From contig NZ_PVTZ01000004.1 in assembly GCF_003003125.1 (NCBI RefSeq), forward strand, positions 62,001 to 126,000: a DNA stretch of 64,000 nucleotides. The letters run 5' to 3'. This stretch comes from Laceyella sediminis (GTDB lineage: Bacteria; Bacillota; Bacilli; Thermoactinomycetales; Thermoactinomycetaceae). The first letter of the stretch is position 1, and the number at the start of each line of letters is the position of its first letter. The notes beneath the pieces are model-generated. The model searched no databases and was not told the DNA's origin. It saw nothing but the letters and a program-made list of their open reading frames with translations. Shown piece by piece: positions 63,559 to 64,000 of the stretch. The position numbers were made by a program, and so were the translations under genes.

Positions 63559-64000
63559 ATGGCGAAATTCGAACAGCCCGCATTGCCTTACGCTTTTGAC
63601 GCATTGGAGCCGCACATTGACGCGCAAACCATGGAAATCCACCATGACCGCCATCATGCCACATATGTGAACAACTTGAACGCCGCTCTGGAAGGGGTGG
63701 AAGTGAGCGCTACTTCCGTAGAGGCCTTGATCTCCGACCTGAATGCGCTGCCGGAGAACGTGCGCACCGCTGTTCGTAACAATGGTGGTGGCCACGCCAA
63801 CCACAGCCTGTTCTGGGAAATCTTAAGCCCCAACGGCGGCGGTGAGCCGACTGGTGAAGTGGCTCAAGCAATCGCGGATACCTTTGGCGGCTTCGACAAC
63901 TTCAAGAAACAATTCACCGATGCAGCGGCCAAGCGCTTCGGTAGCGGTTGGGCTTGGTTGGTTGTGAAAGACGGCAAGTTGGCTGTGACCAGCACCCCTA
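63559..64000 (+). CDS. sodA: Superoxide dismutase (Mn/Fe type), 5' part
   Basis: An iron/manganese superoxide dismutase cut by the right edge after about 147 of the usual 200 residues. It begins [18 protein letters not shown]. Metal ligands seen are His27 in [12 protein letters not shown] and the His in [14 protein letters not shown]; the Asp and last His lie beyond the edge. TAGGAGGG precedes the ATG by 7 bases. It converts superoxide to peroxide and oxygen in the cytoplasm. Confidence 0.94.
   Translation, partial: MAKFEQPALPYAFDALEPHIDAQTMEIHHDRHHATYVNNLNAALEGVEVSATSVEALISDLNALPENVRTAVRNNGGGHANHSLFWEILSPNGGGEPTGEVAQAIADTFGGFDNFKKQFTDAAAKRFGSGWAWLVVKDGKLAVTSTP

Overview
The window looks like chromosomal DNA of a Gram-positive endospore-former-type Bacillota (order Bacillales). 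Most genes have strong AGGAGG-type ribosome binding sites, GTG and TTG starts are common, and intergenic gaps are full of rho-independent terminators. The gene set (CadC/CadA, Rph-type rifampicin phosphotransferase, BCCT and APC transporters, single-chain pyruvate carboxylase, NreB/NreC, SodA, cell-wall-binding-2 repeat protein) fits a Bacillaceae or Thermoactinomycetaceae-like organism; that placement is inference. No rRNA, tRNA or transposase gene was seen.

Layout. 1-7.3 kb is an accessory, AT-rich segment: a cadmium/zinc resistance operon (cadC-cadA and a decayed methyltransferase gene), a serine resolvase with a possible res site, a beta-lactamase-fold hydrolase with a 250-bp partial duplicate, a secreted protein of unknown function and a decayed small gene. 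7.3-14.5 kb holds a LysR regulator facing a frameshifted MFS transporter, a NIF3 protein, an NAD(P)H oxidoreductase facing an HxlR/VOC/hydrolase operon, and a DUF2087 regulator paired with a GIY-YIG protein. 14.7-25 kb holds Rph, two small hypotheticals, an exported M36-type metalloprotease, an APC permease, a Cys-rich unknown protein under a Fur-like box with a structured RNA after it, an acetyltransferase, a 44-residue basic peptide gene and a CDF metal exporter. 25-31 kb is transport: a DAACS symporter, an ArsB/NhaD-type transporter and a BCCT osmolyte carrier with a folded leader, followed by an OmpA-domain lipoprotein.

31.7-48 kb: a possible antitoxin/RelE-like single-chain protein, a TyrR-like sigma-54 activator with its likely target methionine gamma-lyase (preceded by an excellent -24/-12 promoter), a structured intergenic RNA region, a DmpA-type peptidase, pyruvate carboxylase, an aminotransferase, a MerR/TipAS regulator, an iron-type alcohol dehydrogenase, and a beta-helix protein without a signal peptide. 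48-64 kb: a MarR/ArsA-ATPase/FMN-protein cluster, a Sel1 protein, a small CRISPR array without cas genes, a secreted cell-wall-binding protein facing DNA polymerase IV, an HD hydrolase, a frameshifted GIY-YIG gene, a TetR/DUF5367 pair with a clear operator, the oxygen-sensing pair NreB/NreC, a degraded zinc alcohol dehydrogenase, and the start of sodA at the right edge.

The best leads for something undescribed are the antitoxin/RelE-like fusion, the Fur-boxed Cys-rich protein with a multi-hairpin RNA, the folded leaders before the BCCT gene and at 35.4 kb, a palindrome (GTTTGY-N3-RCAAAC followed by TTGTTT) found at three distant places, and the sigma-54 MegL circuit. All calls come from reading the sequence; no database search was run.
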